Shown here piece by piece: positions 20,586 through 29,907 of a DNA stretch of 49,578 bases (positions are counted from its first letter, which is position 1; each line of letters opens with the position of its first letter). The translations under genes and the position numbers were made by a program. Under the pieces are notes generated by a model. It did no database searches and was not told the DNA's origin. It saw only the letters and a list, made by a program, of their open reading frames with translations. Location of the stretch: contig JAUSCI010000023.1 of assembly GCA_030651305.1 (NCBI GenBank), forward strand, positions 1 through 49,578. Reading direction: 5' to 3'. This DNA comes from Sulfuritalea sp. Its GTDB lineage: Bacteria > Pseudomonadota > Gammaproteobacteria > Burkholderiales > Rhodocyclaceae.

Positions 20586-20780
20586 TCAGGCCGACTTCTT
20601 TACCGCACAGGTACTGAAGCCGAAGATCGCGTAGGGCGGGCACCAGCCAATCGCCCCGGTAGCCAAAGGCACTACCCCGATCCACGCCCACACCGGACCG
20701 CCCATGGCGGCCCAGCCAACCAGCCCGAGACCAGCAACAATGCGAATAATGCGGTCGATGCCGCCAACGTTCAGTTTCAT
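20586..20780 (-). CDS. DUF2892 (YgaP-type) small membrane protein
   Basis: The 64-residue protein has two hydrophobic helices (IIRIVAGLGLVGWAAMGGP and WIGVVPLATGAIGW) and ends WCPPYAIFGFSTCAVKK, the DUF2892 pattern found in the membrane tail of YgaP rhodanese and in stand-alone proteins. The paired cysteines are conserved in the family and may relate to sulfane-sulfur handling. AAGGAG precedes the ATG. A Crp/Fnr-like site and a -10 box lie upstream, and the likely regulator gene sits 11 kb away beyond the inserted island. Confidence 0.88.
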   Translation of the reverse strand: MKLNVGGIDRIIRIVAGLGLVGWAAMGGPVWAWIGVVPLATGAIGWCPPYAIFGFSTCAVKKSA

Positions 20781-20816
20781 GGTGTACTCCTTGAAGGGTT
20801 ATGCAACAGTGAGGGC

Positions 20817-20860
20817 ATTACACCAGTTCCGCCGCCGCCTGACTGTAACCTAAGTCACAG
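20817..20860 (-). promoter_or_regulatory. Crp/Fnr-type operator and -10 box for the DUF2892 gene
   Basis: CTGTAACCTAAGTCACAG (20843-20860) is a near-perfect dyad (CTGTnAC-N4-GTnACAG), close to the Crp/Fnr consensus TGTGA-N6-TCACA. On the minus strand TGTAAT (20822-20817) is a good -10 box. With the usual 6-bp gap to the start point, the dyad is centred exactly 41.5 bp upstream, the class II activator position of Crp and Fnr proteins. No -35 box is needed in that geometry. Confidence 0.7.
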
Positions 20861-20862
20861 AG
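20849..20862. repeat. 14-bp direct repeat, left copy, at the edge of the accessory island
   Basis: CCTAAGTCACAGAG here is identical to 31869-31882. The left copy overlaps the Crp/Fnr operator of the DUF2892 gene. The match continues as CC after one mismatch. The two copies bracket the four-gene island and could be the core of an insertion site. Confidence 0.7.
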
Positions 20863-21145
20863 CCCGCGCCGTCTCGCCAGCGCCGACTTTCTGACTCAGG
20901 CGCAGCCAGTGAGCCACCCACCCCGGAAAATACCCAACCAGAACCGGACCACTGGTCAGAATCGAGGCCTGTTTCTGGATATGCCGGGATAGTTGCAGAG
21001 GGTATAGTTTCGCCTTGCCAAACCAAACCGCCACCGCTGAAATGCTGACCGTCGCCGAATCCGATCTTTTCCTGCGAGCACCGAAGAATAGTTTCGAGTC
21101 GCCATATCGCACGGAACGCGACAACGCCAACCACGGGGAGGGGCG
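20863..21145. other. Intergenic leader region of the helicase operon
   Basis: No convincing gene is seen; minus-strand open frames here lack ribosome binding sites and family resemblance. The stretch probably holds the promoter of the helicase-methylase operon, but no clear -35/-10 pair stands out. A strong GGGGAGGGG ribosome binding site ends it just before 21146. Confidence 0.45.
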
Positions 21146-24100
21146 ATGACAGTCAAGGGCGTGAGCAATTTCGGCATCCGCGACAATCACTTGCACGGCA
21201 AGGTCGCTGACTTCATCAAGGACAAAATCGCAGCCGGCAGCGACTTATCCGTTGTCTCGGCCTATTTCACCATTTACGCCTATGAGGCCCTTTCCACAGA
21301 GCTGGACAAAGTCGAGCGGCTTCGCTTTCTCTTTGGCGAACCCCGATTCATCGCATCGCTAGACCCGGAAAAGACCGACAAGAAATCCTTCAAGATCGAA
21401 GACGAAGGGCTCGAACTGGCCAACCGCCTACAACAAAAGGAGATCGCCCGTCGTTGTGCCGCGTGGATACGCGACAAGGTAGAGATTCGCTCGATCCGGC
21501 AGGCCAACTTGCTGCATGGAAAGCTTTATCACATCCATGATGGGCATCGCGAGCACGCAATCCTCGGCAGCTCGAACTTCACCCGTCGCGGTTTGGGTCT
21601 CTCCGCCATACCCAACATCGAGCTGAATTTGATCGTCGATAGTGACCGCGATCGCGCCGAGCTTAAGGAATGGTTCGACAGCATCTGGGCCGATGAAAAA
21701 CTGGTGGCCGATGTTAAGGATGAGGTCTTGCGCTACCTGGCGCAGCTCTACGTGAATCACCCGCCCGAGTTCATCTATTTCAAAACGCTGTTTCACATCT
21801 TCGAGCGCTTCCTGTCCGGCCAGGCAGACGATGCCCAGATATTCAACCAACTCCCCATCATTGACACTGACATCTGGAAAACGCTGTTCGATTTCCAGAA
21901 GGACGGCGCCAAGGGCGCGATTCACAAGATCAATTCCCATAACGGTTGCATCCTTGCCGACAGCGTCGGCTTGGGCAAAACCTATACCGCGCTGGCAGTC
22001 ATCAAGTATTACGAGCTCCGTAACCTTCGTGTCCTCGTTCTCTGCCCCAAGAAGCTGCGCGACAACTGGACGGTGTATCTGGCCCAGAACAACAGCGAAC
22101 TGAATCCATTTCTGAAAGATCGCTTCGCCTATACGGTGCTTTCCCATACGGACCTGTCTCGGGAGGCCGGCAAAGTCGATGGCATCGATCTCGCCGCGCT
22201 GAACTGGGGAAATTACGACCTCATCGTTATCGACGAATCCCACAACTTCCGTAACAACGTGAAAGGCAAGCGCGACGAGGAAGGCAACGTCGTCCGCAAG
22301 AGCCGCTACGAACGTCTGATGCAAGACATCATCCAGTCCGGCGTCAAAACCAAGGTGCTGCTGCTTTCCGCCACGCCGGTAAACAACGACCTCAAGGATT
22401 TGCGCAACCAGATCTATTTCGTCACCGAAGGTCGCGATGCCACCTTCTCGCAAAGCTTGGGCATCCACAGTATCAAGGACACGCTCTCCACTGCGCAAAA
22501 AACCTTCATGGAATGGGCCAAGCGAGCTGGCGACAAGGATTCCAAGGAGTTGATGGATCGTCTGCCCGCAGGCTTTTTTACCCTGCTCGACGAACTCACG
22601 ATCGCCCGCTCGCGCAAGCACATCCAGCGGTACTACCGCGCCTCGCTGGCCGCCATCGGCCAATTTCCGAAACGCGCCAAGCCGCGGTCGATTTACGCCG
22701 ACATCGACAACAAGCATCGCTTCCCGACCTATGACCGACTGAATCAGGAAATCGAAAAATATCAACTCTCCCAGTTCAAACCTTCTGCCTATGTGCTGCC
22801 GCAGTTCAAGCACTTTTACGCCGGCGAAGGCGCCATCAAGAACTTCAGCCAGGAGACCCGTGAGCGCTTCTTGATCGGCATGATGAAGGTCAACTTCCTC
22901 AAGCGTCTGGAAAGTTCCGTGCGTTCTTTCGCCATCACCATGGATCGCACCGTCAAGAAGCTCGAAGACCTGGAAGCGCGCATTGGCCAGTTTCAGGAGT
23001 TGCGCGATTCGAAAGCGCAGGATTTGCAACCAGACCTTTTCGTCATGGAGGCGGAAGAAGACGAAGAACTGCGTGAGGCCTTTGAGGTCGGCACCCTCAA
23101 ATATCGCCTGGAGCACATGGACATTGATCGATGGCTGGCAGATTTGACCAGCGACAAACAGCAGCTATCAATGCTTGCGGAAAGCGCCGATGGCGTAAGC
23201 CCCGAACGCGATGCCAAACTTGCTGAACTGAAGGAGATCATCGAGCACAAGGTCAGGCACCCAAGCACCAACAACCATGGCGAAGACAACCGCAAGATTA
23301 TCGTCTTCTGCGCCTTTGCCGATACGACGGCCTACCTTTACGAAAACCTTGAGGACTGGGCACGCAATAAACTGAATGTTCATATTGCCCTGGTCTCCGG
23401 CGGCACCAAACCCAACCGCACGACTTTCGGACACGCAGATTTCAGCCAGATACTCACCAACTTCTCGCCCCGCGCCAAGCAACGGGCCAAGATGAAATCC
23501 ATGCCGCAAGACGGCGAGATCGACATCCTCATCGCCACCGACTGCATTTCCGAAGGCCAGAACTTGCAGGACTGCGACCAGTTGGTGAACTACGATATCC
23601 ACTGGAACCCGGTGCGCATCATCCAGCGCTTCGGCCGGATCGACCGCATCGGCAGCCAGAACAAGGAAATCCAGCTCATCAATTTCTGGCCGACACCTGA
23701 CCTCAACAAATACATCAACCTCAAGAACCGGGTCGAAGCGCGCATGGCGCTGGTGGATATCGCCGCCACCGCCGAGGACAACATCCTGCAATCAGAAGAC
23801 CTGCACGACCTGATTCAGGAGGACCTGCGCTACCGCGACAAGCAGTTGCTCAGACTCAAGGACGAAGTGCTCGATCTGGAGGACTTCAACGAGTCCGTTG
23901 CCCTCAACGAATTCACCCTCGACGATTTCCGCATGGAACTGGCCACCTACATCGAGGCCAACCGCGAGAAGCTGGAAGAAGCGCCCTTCGGCCTTTATGC
24001 CATCGTGCCGCCGCATGCCGAATATCAGACCATCAAGCCCGGCGCCATCTACTGCCTCAAGCAACGCATCGACGCCAGCGGCAACGAAGCCGTGAACCCC

Positions 24101-24451
24101 TTGCAGCCCTATTTCCTGGTCTATATTCGCGACGATGGCGAAGTGCGCTACAACTTCACCAGTCCTAAACAGGTGCTCGAAATCTTCCGCGCCGTAAGTC
24201 AAGGCAAGACCGAGCCCTACGCCGAGCTATGCGAACTGTTCGATGAGGAAACAAAAGACGGCGAGGACATGAGCCAATACAGCAGCCTGCTGGACCGTGC
24301 CGTTGCCGCCATCGCTTCGCAGTTCCAGCGAAAGAATGCAGGCAACCTTTTTGCCGGGCGCGGCGGCAAGCTGGTCAGCAGCCAGACTGCCATCAAGGCC
24401 ACAACTGACTTTGATCTTATTACTTGGCTGGTGATCAAGAATGAGCAATAA
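21146..24451 (+). CDS. PLD-domain SNF2-type helicase, candidate defence protein
   Basis: The 1101-residue protein joins an N-terminal phospholipase-D-like nuclease domain to a superfamily 2 helicase. The PLD part (about 1-190) shows LLHGKLYHIHD near residue 124 and ILGSSNFTRRGLGLS, an HxK...GSSN pattern. The helicase has CILADSVGLGKTYTAL (motif I, about 270), LIVIDESHNFRNN (DESH box, about 363), LLLSATPVNND (motif III) and the C-terminal SEGQNLQDCDQLVNYDIHWN and RIIQRFGRIDRIGSQ (motifs V-VI, about 810-835). A charged tail of about 250 residues has no clear domain. It overlaps the methylase gene by 11 bp. DNA translocation coupled to PLD cleavage is a reasonable but untested role; the DISARM proteins DrmD and DrmC carry related domains separately. 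Confidence 0.9.
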   Translation: MTVKGVSNFGIRDNHLHGKVADFIKDKIAAGSDLSVVSAYFTIYAYEALSTELDKVERLRFLFGEPRFIASLDPEKTDKKSFKIEDEGLELANRLQQKEIARRCAAWIRDKVEIRSIRQANLLHGKLYHIHDGHREHAILGSSNFTRRGLGLSAIPNIELNLIVDSDRDRAELKEWFDSIWADEKLVADVKDEVLRYLAQLYVNHPPEFIYFKTLFHIFERFLSGQADDAQIFNQLPIIDTDIWKTLFDFQKDGAKGAIHKINSHNGCILADSVGLGKTYTALAVIKYYELRNLRVLVLCPKKLRDNWTVYLAQNNSELNPFLKDRFAYTVLSHTDLSREAGKVDGIDLAALNWGNYDLIVIDESHNFRNNVKGKRDEEGNVVRKSRYERLMQDIIQSGVKTKVLLLSATPVNNDLKDLRNQIYFVTEGRDATFSQSLGIHSIKDTLSTAQKTFMEWAKRAGDKDSKELMDRLPAGFFTLLDELTIARSRKHIQRYYRASLAAIGQFPKRAKPRSIYADIDNKHRFPTYDRLNQEIEKYQLSQFKPSAYVLPQFKHFYAGEGAIKNFSQETRERFLIGMMKVNFLKRLESSVRSFAITMDRTVKKLEDLEARIGQFQELRDSKAQDLQPDLFVMEAEEDEELREAFEVGTLKYRLEHMDIDRWLADLTSDKQQLSMLAESADGVSPERDAKLAELKEIIEHKVRHPSTNNHGEDNRKIIVFCAFADTTAYLYENLEDWARNKLNVHIALVSGGTKPNRTTFGHADFSQILTNFSPRAKQRAKMKSMPQDGEIDILIATDCISEGQNLQDCDQLVNYDIHWNPVRIIQRFGRIDRIGSQNKEIQLINFWPTPDLNKYINLKNRVEARMALVDIAATAEDNILQSEDLHDLIQEDLRYRDKQLLRLKDEVLDLEDFNESVALNEFTLDDFRMELATYIEANREKLEEAPFGLYAIVPPHAEYQTIKPGAIYCLKQRIDASGNEAVNPLQPYFLVYIRDDGEVRYNFTSPKQVLEIFRAVSQGKTEPYAELCELFDEETKDGEDMSQYSSLLDRAVAAIASQFQRKNAGNLFAGRGGKLVSSQTAIKATTDFDLITWLVIKNEQ

Positions 24452-27400
24452 CATAGACCTCAAGAAAGCGATCAGCCAGCGCATCCAGGCTTTCGCCAGT
24501 CAGCGGCTACGCCAGTCGGCGCTGGCGCTGTTTGCCGCGCTTGGTTACACCTCTGACCGCACAGTTGAAATGCGTTCGGTGCAGGATTTCCGCGAGCAGT
24601 TCGATCCGGAAAATTTGCTTTCAAACCCTGCCGCGCAAATCGAGCAATGGCAGAACGCCGAACTTCTTTTCCAGCTCACCGACGAAGAGCTTTCCAGCAG
24701 TGCTGCGTTGTTCAAGGACGACTCGGTTCACACCTCGCTCCTGCAGTCATACGTCTTCATCGCCATCGAGCTGCGCGAAGGCGACTACGCGCGCGGCAAG
24801 CTTGCAAACATTGCACGCCAGCTCAACCGTGTTTTCCCAATGCCGGTCATGGTGTTGTTCAAGGTGGGGGGGCTGTTGTCGCTGGCGGTGATTAACCGCC
24901 GCCTCAACAAGCGCGACGAAAACAAGGATGTGCTGGGCAAGGTTACCCTCATCCAAAACATTGGCATTGCCAAACCACACCCGGGGCATCTGGACATTCT
25001 GGCCTCCTTCTCGCTCGCCGAATTCTCGGCAGAAAAGCGCAGCATCCAGAATTTCGACCAACTCCATGCGGCCTGGGAAGAAGTCTTCAACGTTGAGCTG
25101 CTCAACAAACGCTTCTATCGCGAACTCGCCAACTGGTACTTCTGGGCACTCCCACAAGTCGATTTCCCTACCGACATCGAGAAAGACGACGAGAAACGCC
25201 GCGCCACTGGCCTTATCCGTTTGCTCACCCGTCTAATCTTCTGTTGGTTTCTCAAGGAAAAGAGCCTTATCCCCGAGAAGCTCTTTGTCGAGACTGATCT
25301 AAAAAATATTCTCAAAGATCTTTCGCCTGATGCCTCTACCTACAATGAGGCTATCCTGCAAAACCTTTTCTTTGCCACGCTCAATCAGCGCATGGGCAAG
25401 GACGCCAAGGGCCTGCCATTTCGTGCGTTTGCCAGGGATGAAGGTTTCCAGAAAAACCGCGTTACCTACGGCGTGGATACCCTCTACCGCTACGAAGAGC
25501 ACTTCCACGATCCCGACACCGCGCTCGATCACTTTGCCGATGTGCCATTTCTCAATGGCGGTCTTTTCGAGTGCCTCGATCGCATCGAGGAGGCGACGAA
25601 CAAGAAGCATTACCTCGATGGCTTTTCACGCAACGCGAAGAAGCGTCCTACCATCCCGAACCGCCTCTTCTTCGGCAGCGAGCGCGAGGAGGACCTTTCG
25701 GGAGCTTACGGCGACACAAAGCGCAAGAAAGAGAAGGTACGCGGCCTCCTCTGCATCCTGCACGCCTACAAGTTCACCATTGTCGAAAACACGCCGGTCG
25801 ACCAAGAAATCGCCCTTGATCCTGAGCTGCTAGGCAAAGTTTTTGAAAACTTGCTCGCCTCCTACAACGAGGAAACCAAAACCACCGCCCGCAAGCAGAC
25901 GGGTTCCTTCTACACCCCACGCCCCATCGTTGAATACATGGTGGACGAATCGCTCAAGGCGCACCTCACTGGCGCACTTGCCAAGGCTGGATTGAGCGAA
26001 CAGGATGCGCAGGCCGGTCTCGACATCCTCTTCACCTACACCGAGCGGGCTCACCCCTTCTCTGAGCAAGAAGTCGCCACACTGCTTGATGCCATTCACA
26101 CCTGCAAGATTCTCGACCCCGCTTGCGGTTCCGGCGCCTTCCCGATGGGGATGCTGCACAAGCTCGTCTACATCATCCACAAGCTCGATCCAGATAACGC
26201 ACGCTGGAAACAACTCCAGATTGATGCCGCAGCGAAGATTCCCGATCTTTCTTCTCGTGACGCCGCCATCGATGCCATCGAACGCGACTTCGCCGATAAC
26301 GAGGACGACTACGGGCGCAAGCTGTACCTGATCGAGAACTGTCTCTATGGCGTGGACATCCAGCCTATTGCTATCCAGATTTCAAAACTCCGCTTTTTCA
26401 TTTCCCTCGTTTGCGACCAGCGCACCAACCGTAACAAAAGGGACAACCACGGCATCCGCCCGTTGCCGAACCTCGAAACGAAGTTCGTTGCCGCCGACAC
26501 CCTGATCCGTTTGCCCGAGATGAACCAATTGGCATTGCTTCCCCACCGGGTTCACCAAATAGAGGCCGAGATCGAAGCTCTCTACCATAGCCACTTCGCC
26601 ATCCAACGACGCGACCAGAAGCTCGCACTTCAGAAGAAGATTAAGGGGCTGCGGGAAGATCTCGGAAAACTCCTTGCAGAGAGCCTCGGCTCATCGAAAA
26701 AGGCCCAGCACATTGCTGATTGGGATCCGTTTAATCCGCAATCAGTGGCTGACTTTTTTGACCCTCACTGGATGTTTGGGCGGTCATTGGCAGACGGCTT
26801 CGATATTGTTATAGGGAATCCACCATATGGCATTAAGTACTCCAAGCACCAAAAAAACACGCTTGCCGCATTATTTTCAAAAGGTGCTGAAATTGCGGAC
26901 TCCTATGTCTACTTTATTCTCAAGAGCCTCGATTTACTGAGAAATCTTGGGTCGTTGGTCTTTATTACTCCAAACACTTTTTGTGACTTGGAAAAGGGCG
27001 AAGCTTTTAGGAAACATCTGCTCACTGAAACAACGATATTTTCAATTTGGCAAAGTGGTTGGGTTTTCAGTGCTGCAGTCGTCGATACATTAGTCATACA
27101 CTTGTCTTCGCGCCAGCCAAAACCAGAAAACAAAATCAGCATTCTGACTGACAAAAATTCAGAATCACGTTCCCAGGCAATGTTTCTAGGAATGGCTCTG
27201 AGTAAAATTGATTTCCGAACTCCAGCTGATCGCTTGGCCTTGAGGGATGCAATCAGACAGCGCACTGTCGAACTGTCGCAGTTTTTCACAGTTAAGGCCG
27301 GGGTTAAGCTCTACGAGCTTGGGAAGGGTGAGCCACCCCAAACTAGAGAAATTGTCGATTCCAAACCATACACCGCAATAGGTAGAAAAGAAGCTGATTG

Positions 27401-28142
27401 GAGTGTGTTGTGCCGTGGTGGGGACATTGACCGCTACAAATTTATCGATCGTGGGGAATACGTACACTATGGTCATTGGCTCGCGGCGCCGCGAGCCGCA
27501 GAAATGTTCTCGTTACCTAAGATATTAATGAGAAGAACCGACGATCGGTTGCGTTCAACCTTAGATAAATCTGGATCTGTAGCTGTCAATTCATGTCACG
27601 TTATCCAATTGAAAGGCAATCATGATAACGACGAGCAGAGATACCTTTCCACTCTGGCGCTTCTGAATTCCTCTGTCTGCCAATGGGCATTTGAAACAGA
27701 CAACCCACAGATGGTTGGGAAGACCTTTTCCGAAATAAAAGTTGTATATGTTGAGAGGCTGCCGATTCCAAAATTAGGCTCAACCGAAATGAAATTGTTA
27801 GCATCACTTGCGCACTCACTTATTTTATTGAAAGGCGGAGCGACAGGGGACACGACAGATTCAACTGAAATCACTTTTCTTGAGGACCTCGTAGATGCTT
27901 GCGTGATGGAGTGCTATTTCCGTGATCACATGGCCGAGCGCGATCTCCTGTTTCTCGACGAGCTGGCTCCCCATCTAGCTGACTACAACCCAGAGGCCCC
28001 TGAGTCGCAACAACGAGAATTCATTGTGCAGCTTCACGGCAGGTTGAATGCCCCGTCGTCGAGAATTCGCAACCGTCTGCTTCGCATCTCCGCCGACAGC
28101 CCTGATCTGCTTGCAGTCATCAAGAAGGGGGGCGGTGCATGA
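24441..28142 (+). CDS. Eco57I-type DNA adenine methylase, large multidomain protein
   Basis: The 1233-residue protein carries a gamma-class N6-adenine methyltransferase: helical lead-in GSFYTPRPIVEYMVDESLK, SAM motif LDPACGSGAFPMGM (about 559) and catalytic DIVIGNPPYGI (about 793). The region after about 830 is the likely target-recognition domain and is clearly AT-richer than the rest. The first ~350 residues, including LLSLAVINRRLNKRDENKD and GHLDILASFSL, resemble the N-terminal part of large Eco57I-related proteins. I see no certain PD-(D/E)xK nuclease motif there, so restriction activity, if any, may come from the partner helicase. It overlaps both neighbours (11 bp before, 4 bp after), implying one transcript and coupled translation. 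Confidence 0.9.
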   Translation: MSNNIDLKKAISQRIQAFASQRLRQSALALFAALGYTSDRTVEMRSVQDFREQFDPENLLSNPAAQIEQWQNAELLFQLTDEELSSSAALFKDDSVHTSLLQSYVFIAIELREGDYARGKLANIARQLNRVFPMPVMVLFKVGGLLSLAVINRRLNKRDENKDVLGKVTLIQNIGIAKPHPGHLDILASFSLAEFSAEKRSIQNFDQLHAAWEEVFNVELLNKRFYRELANWYFWALPQVDFPTDIEKDDEKRRATGLIRLLTRLIFCWFLKEKSLIPEKLFVETDLKNILKDLSPDASTYNEAILQNLFFATLNQRMGKDAKGLPFRAFARDEGFQKNRVTYGVDTLYRYEEHFHDPDTALDHFADVPFLNGGLFECLDRIEEATNKKHYLDGFSRNAKKRPTIPNRLFFGSEREEDLSGAYGDTKRKKEKVRGLLCILHAYKFTIVENTPVDQEIALDPELLGKVFENLLASYNEETKTTARKQTGSFYTPRPIVEYMVDESLKAHLTGALAKAGLSEQDAQAGLDILFTYTERAHPFSEQEVATLLDAIHTCKILDPACGSGAFPMGMLHKLVYIIHKLDPDNARWKQLQIDAAAKIPDLSSRDAAIDAIERDFADNEDDYGRKLYLIENCLYGVDIQPIAIQISKLRFFISLVCDQRTNRNKRDNHGIRPLPNLETKFVAADTLIRLPEMNQLALLPHRVHQIEAEIEALYHSHFAIQRRDQKLALQKKIKGLREDLGKLLAESLGSSKKAQHIADWDPFNPQSVADFFDPHWMFGRSLADGFDIVIGNPPYGIKYSKHQKNTLAALFSKGAEIADSYVYFILKSLDLLRNLGSLVFITPNTFCDLEKGEAFRKHLLTETTIFSIWQSGWVFSAAVVDTLVIHLSSRQPKPENKISILTDKNSESRSQAMFLGMALSKIDFRTPADRLALRDAIRQRTVELSQFFTVKAGVKLYELGKGEPPQTREIVDSKPYTAIGRKEADWSVLCRGGDIDRYKFIDRGEYVHYGHWLAAPRAAEMFSLPKILMRRTDDRLRSTLDKSGSVAVNSCHVIQLKGNHDNDEQRYLSTLALLNSSVCQWAFETDNPQMVGKTFSEIKVVYVERLPIPKLGSTEMKLLASLAHSLILLKGGATGDTTDSTEITFLEDLVDACVMECYFRDHMAERDLLFLDELAPHLADYNPEAPESQQREFIVQLHGRLNAPSSRIRNRLLRISADSPDLLAVIKKGGGA

Positions 28143-29815
28143 AAGCCCGTCTACATCACATTGCCATCACCAACTTCAAGGCCTTCCGTGAGTTCTCGCT
28201 GAACCTCGAAGGCCGACATCTGTTGGTGTATGGCGCTAACGGTGCGGGCAAGTCATCGCTTTACTGGGCGCTCTATACCTTTCTGCAAAGTGCGCGAAAA
28301 CCCAGAAACGGTATTGCCAAGTACTTCGATCCGGCAAATCCGCAAAGCCTGCTCAACCTTCACGAGCAGAAAGATGCTACCCCCAAGCCCGGCGAGATTG
28401 CGCTGACGCTACGTGACACCGCTACCCGCAACGACACCACCTACCGTATTAGTCAGGTCGATCACGGCACCTTCAACCAACCAGCCATTCTGAAGGGCGA
28501 TCTAGCCAGCGACTTTATTACATACCGCTTCTTCTTCGGCTTCTCAGATTTTCGCAACTCTGAGAAATTCGATCTCTGGCCGCTATTTGAGAAGGAGATC
28601 CTGCCGTTTTGCGTTAGCACTGGCGGGCAGGTGCCTTACGACATGTGGCAGAGGATCAAGTCCGGTGATCCAAATCCATCACGATTACCGGGCATAGCCG
28701 GGGCCGACGCTTATGACCGCTTTCGTCAAAACACGTCGACATTTGCCAGAGTGATTGCTGCGGTTGTGGATGCGATCAGCGTAGAGGCCCAGCGATTTTA
28801 TGATGCCCACTTCGCCACGGACGACCCAGCGAAGGTCACTTTGAAGCTGGCTGTCACCACGCCGCCTTCGGCTATTGGCTCCAACCAAAATGATTTCAAG
28901 TTCACCCTGCCGGTGATCGAATTTGGTGTGCAGCTTGATGGGCATACCGTAACGAAGCCGCAGAGCTTCCTCAACGAAGCCAAGCTGACTCAGCTCTCGT
29001 TGTCCGTCCGTTTCGCGGCCTCACTGGTCAACCTGCACGATTCCGATCTCAAGCTCTTGGTGCTTGACGATTTGTTGGTCAGCCTGGACATGAGTAACCG
29101 AATGAAGGTTGTAGATATCCTCCTTTCGGAGTCTTTTGCCAATTATCAGAAGATCATCCTGACGCATGAGCTCGGTTTCTTCCGTGAGTTTCGACGCCGG
29201 ATCGGTAGCGCGCACACCGAGTGGTGTCTCCTGCGCTTGCAAGGCGACGCTGCGAGCCAGATCGAGGCCAAAAGCGAAAAGACGGATTTGCAGAGGGCTG
29301 AGGATTATTTGAATGGTCACGATATCGAAGAAGCAGCCATGTTTTTGCGCAAGGCAGCTGAAGATACGGCCAAGCGCTATAGGGAATGGGCCGAGGGTAA
29401 GTCGCTACCTCCGGGACAGTTCTTCTCGTTGACAGAAAACCTACGTGCTGCACGTAACCGGCTGCTCGAAAATATTCCCGCTTCGCTTTACTCGAAGGTG
29501 CTAAAAAATACCCCCAAGGACCACCGGACCCTTCTGCTGTCTTCGGACGATACTGACTTGGACGGCAACACTGACCTCCAGCCTAAAGACAAGGGAATTC
29601 TTAAATCCAAGCGAAAAGTCTTCCGACAAGTACTGGTCGATGATGGTTGGGCCAATATGGACGCGGTGGATGCAGTTGATCGCGTATTGGAGATGGCCGA
29701 GCGCGTCCTTAATCCTGCTTCGCATGGCAGTACTACCCCGCTCTATGAGGCAGAGGTACGGCGTGCTAAGAAGTTGATCGACCGGCTGGAACACTTGTTG
29801 GGGACAAAATTTTGA
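28139..29815 (+). CDS. SMC/RecF-like AAA ATPase of the island
   Basis: The 558-residue ATPase begins HHIAITNFKAFREFSLNLEG and has Walker A YGANGAGKSSLYW (about 31-43), an ABC-type signature region KLTQLSLSVRFAASLVNL (about 282) and Walker B with D-loop LLVLDDLLVSLDMSNR (about 303-318). No long coiled coil is evident between the halves, so it is RecF/OLD-like in size rather than a true SMC. The C-terminal ~190 residues are helical and end with RVLNPASHGS, an R-x6-H arrangement that may be HEPN-like; this is weak. The gene overlaps the methylase stop as ATGA. Such ATPases often act as sensors or motors in defence systems. Confidence 0.85.
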   Translation: MKARLHHIAITNFKAFREFSLNLEGRHLLVYGANGAGKSSLYWALYTFLQSARKPRNGIAKYFDPANPQSLLNLHEQKDATPKPGEIALTLRDTATRNDTTYRISQVDHGTFNQPAILKGDLASDFITYRFFFGFSDFRNSEKFDLWPLFEKEILPFCVSTGGQVPYDMWQRIKSGDPNPSRLPGIAGADAYDRFRQNTSTFARVIAAVVDAISVEAQRFYDAHFATDDPAKVTLKLAVTTPPSAIGSNQNDFKFTLPVIEFGVQLDGHTVTKPQSFLNEAKLTQLSLSVRFAASLVNLHDSDLKLLVLDDLLVSLDMSNRMKVVDILLSESFANYQKIILTHELGFFREFRRRIGSAHTEWCLLRLQGDAASQIEAKSEKTDLQRAEDYLNGHDIEEAAMFLRKAAEDTAKRYREWAEGKSLPPGQFFSLTENLRAARNRLLENIPASLYSKVLKNTPKDHRTLLLSSDDTDLDGNTDLQPKDKGILKSKRKVFRQVLVDDGWANMDAVDAVDRVLEMAERVLNPASHGSTTPLYEAEVRRAKKLIDRLEHLLGTKF

Positions 29816-29907
29816 GACCCAATCCACCTGCAAGTACGCAGAAACCGGATGTGCTTCTCTACCAAACCGATGTCGACCCGCATTACCAAGCCTCGCGAGA
29901 TTGATCC

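Noticed and set aside
20850-21196. Minus-strand open frames before the helicase gene, one ending in the same Ser-Val-Thr-stop as the Crp/Fnr protein
   Set aside because: Apart from the last three codons, which are the 14-bp repeat itself, there is no similarity to the regulator, so it is not a crp pseudogene.
21428-23116. 562-codon minus-strand frame opposite the helicase
   Set aside because: The plus strand carries all helicase motifs; the antisense frame is a codon-bias shadow.
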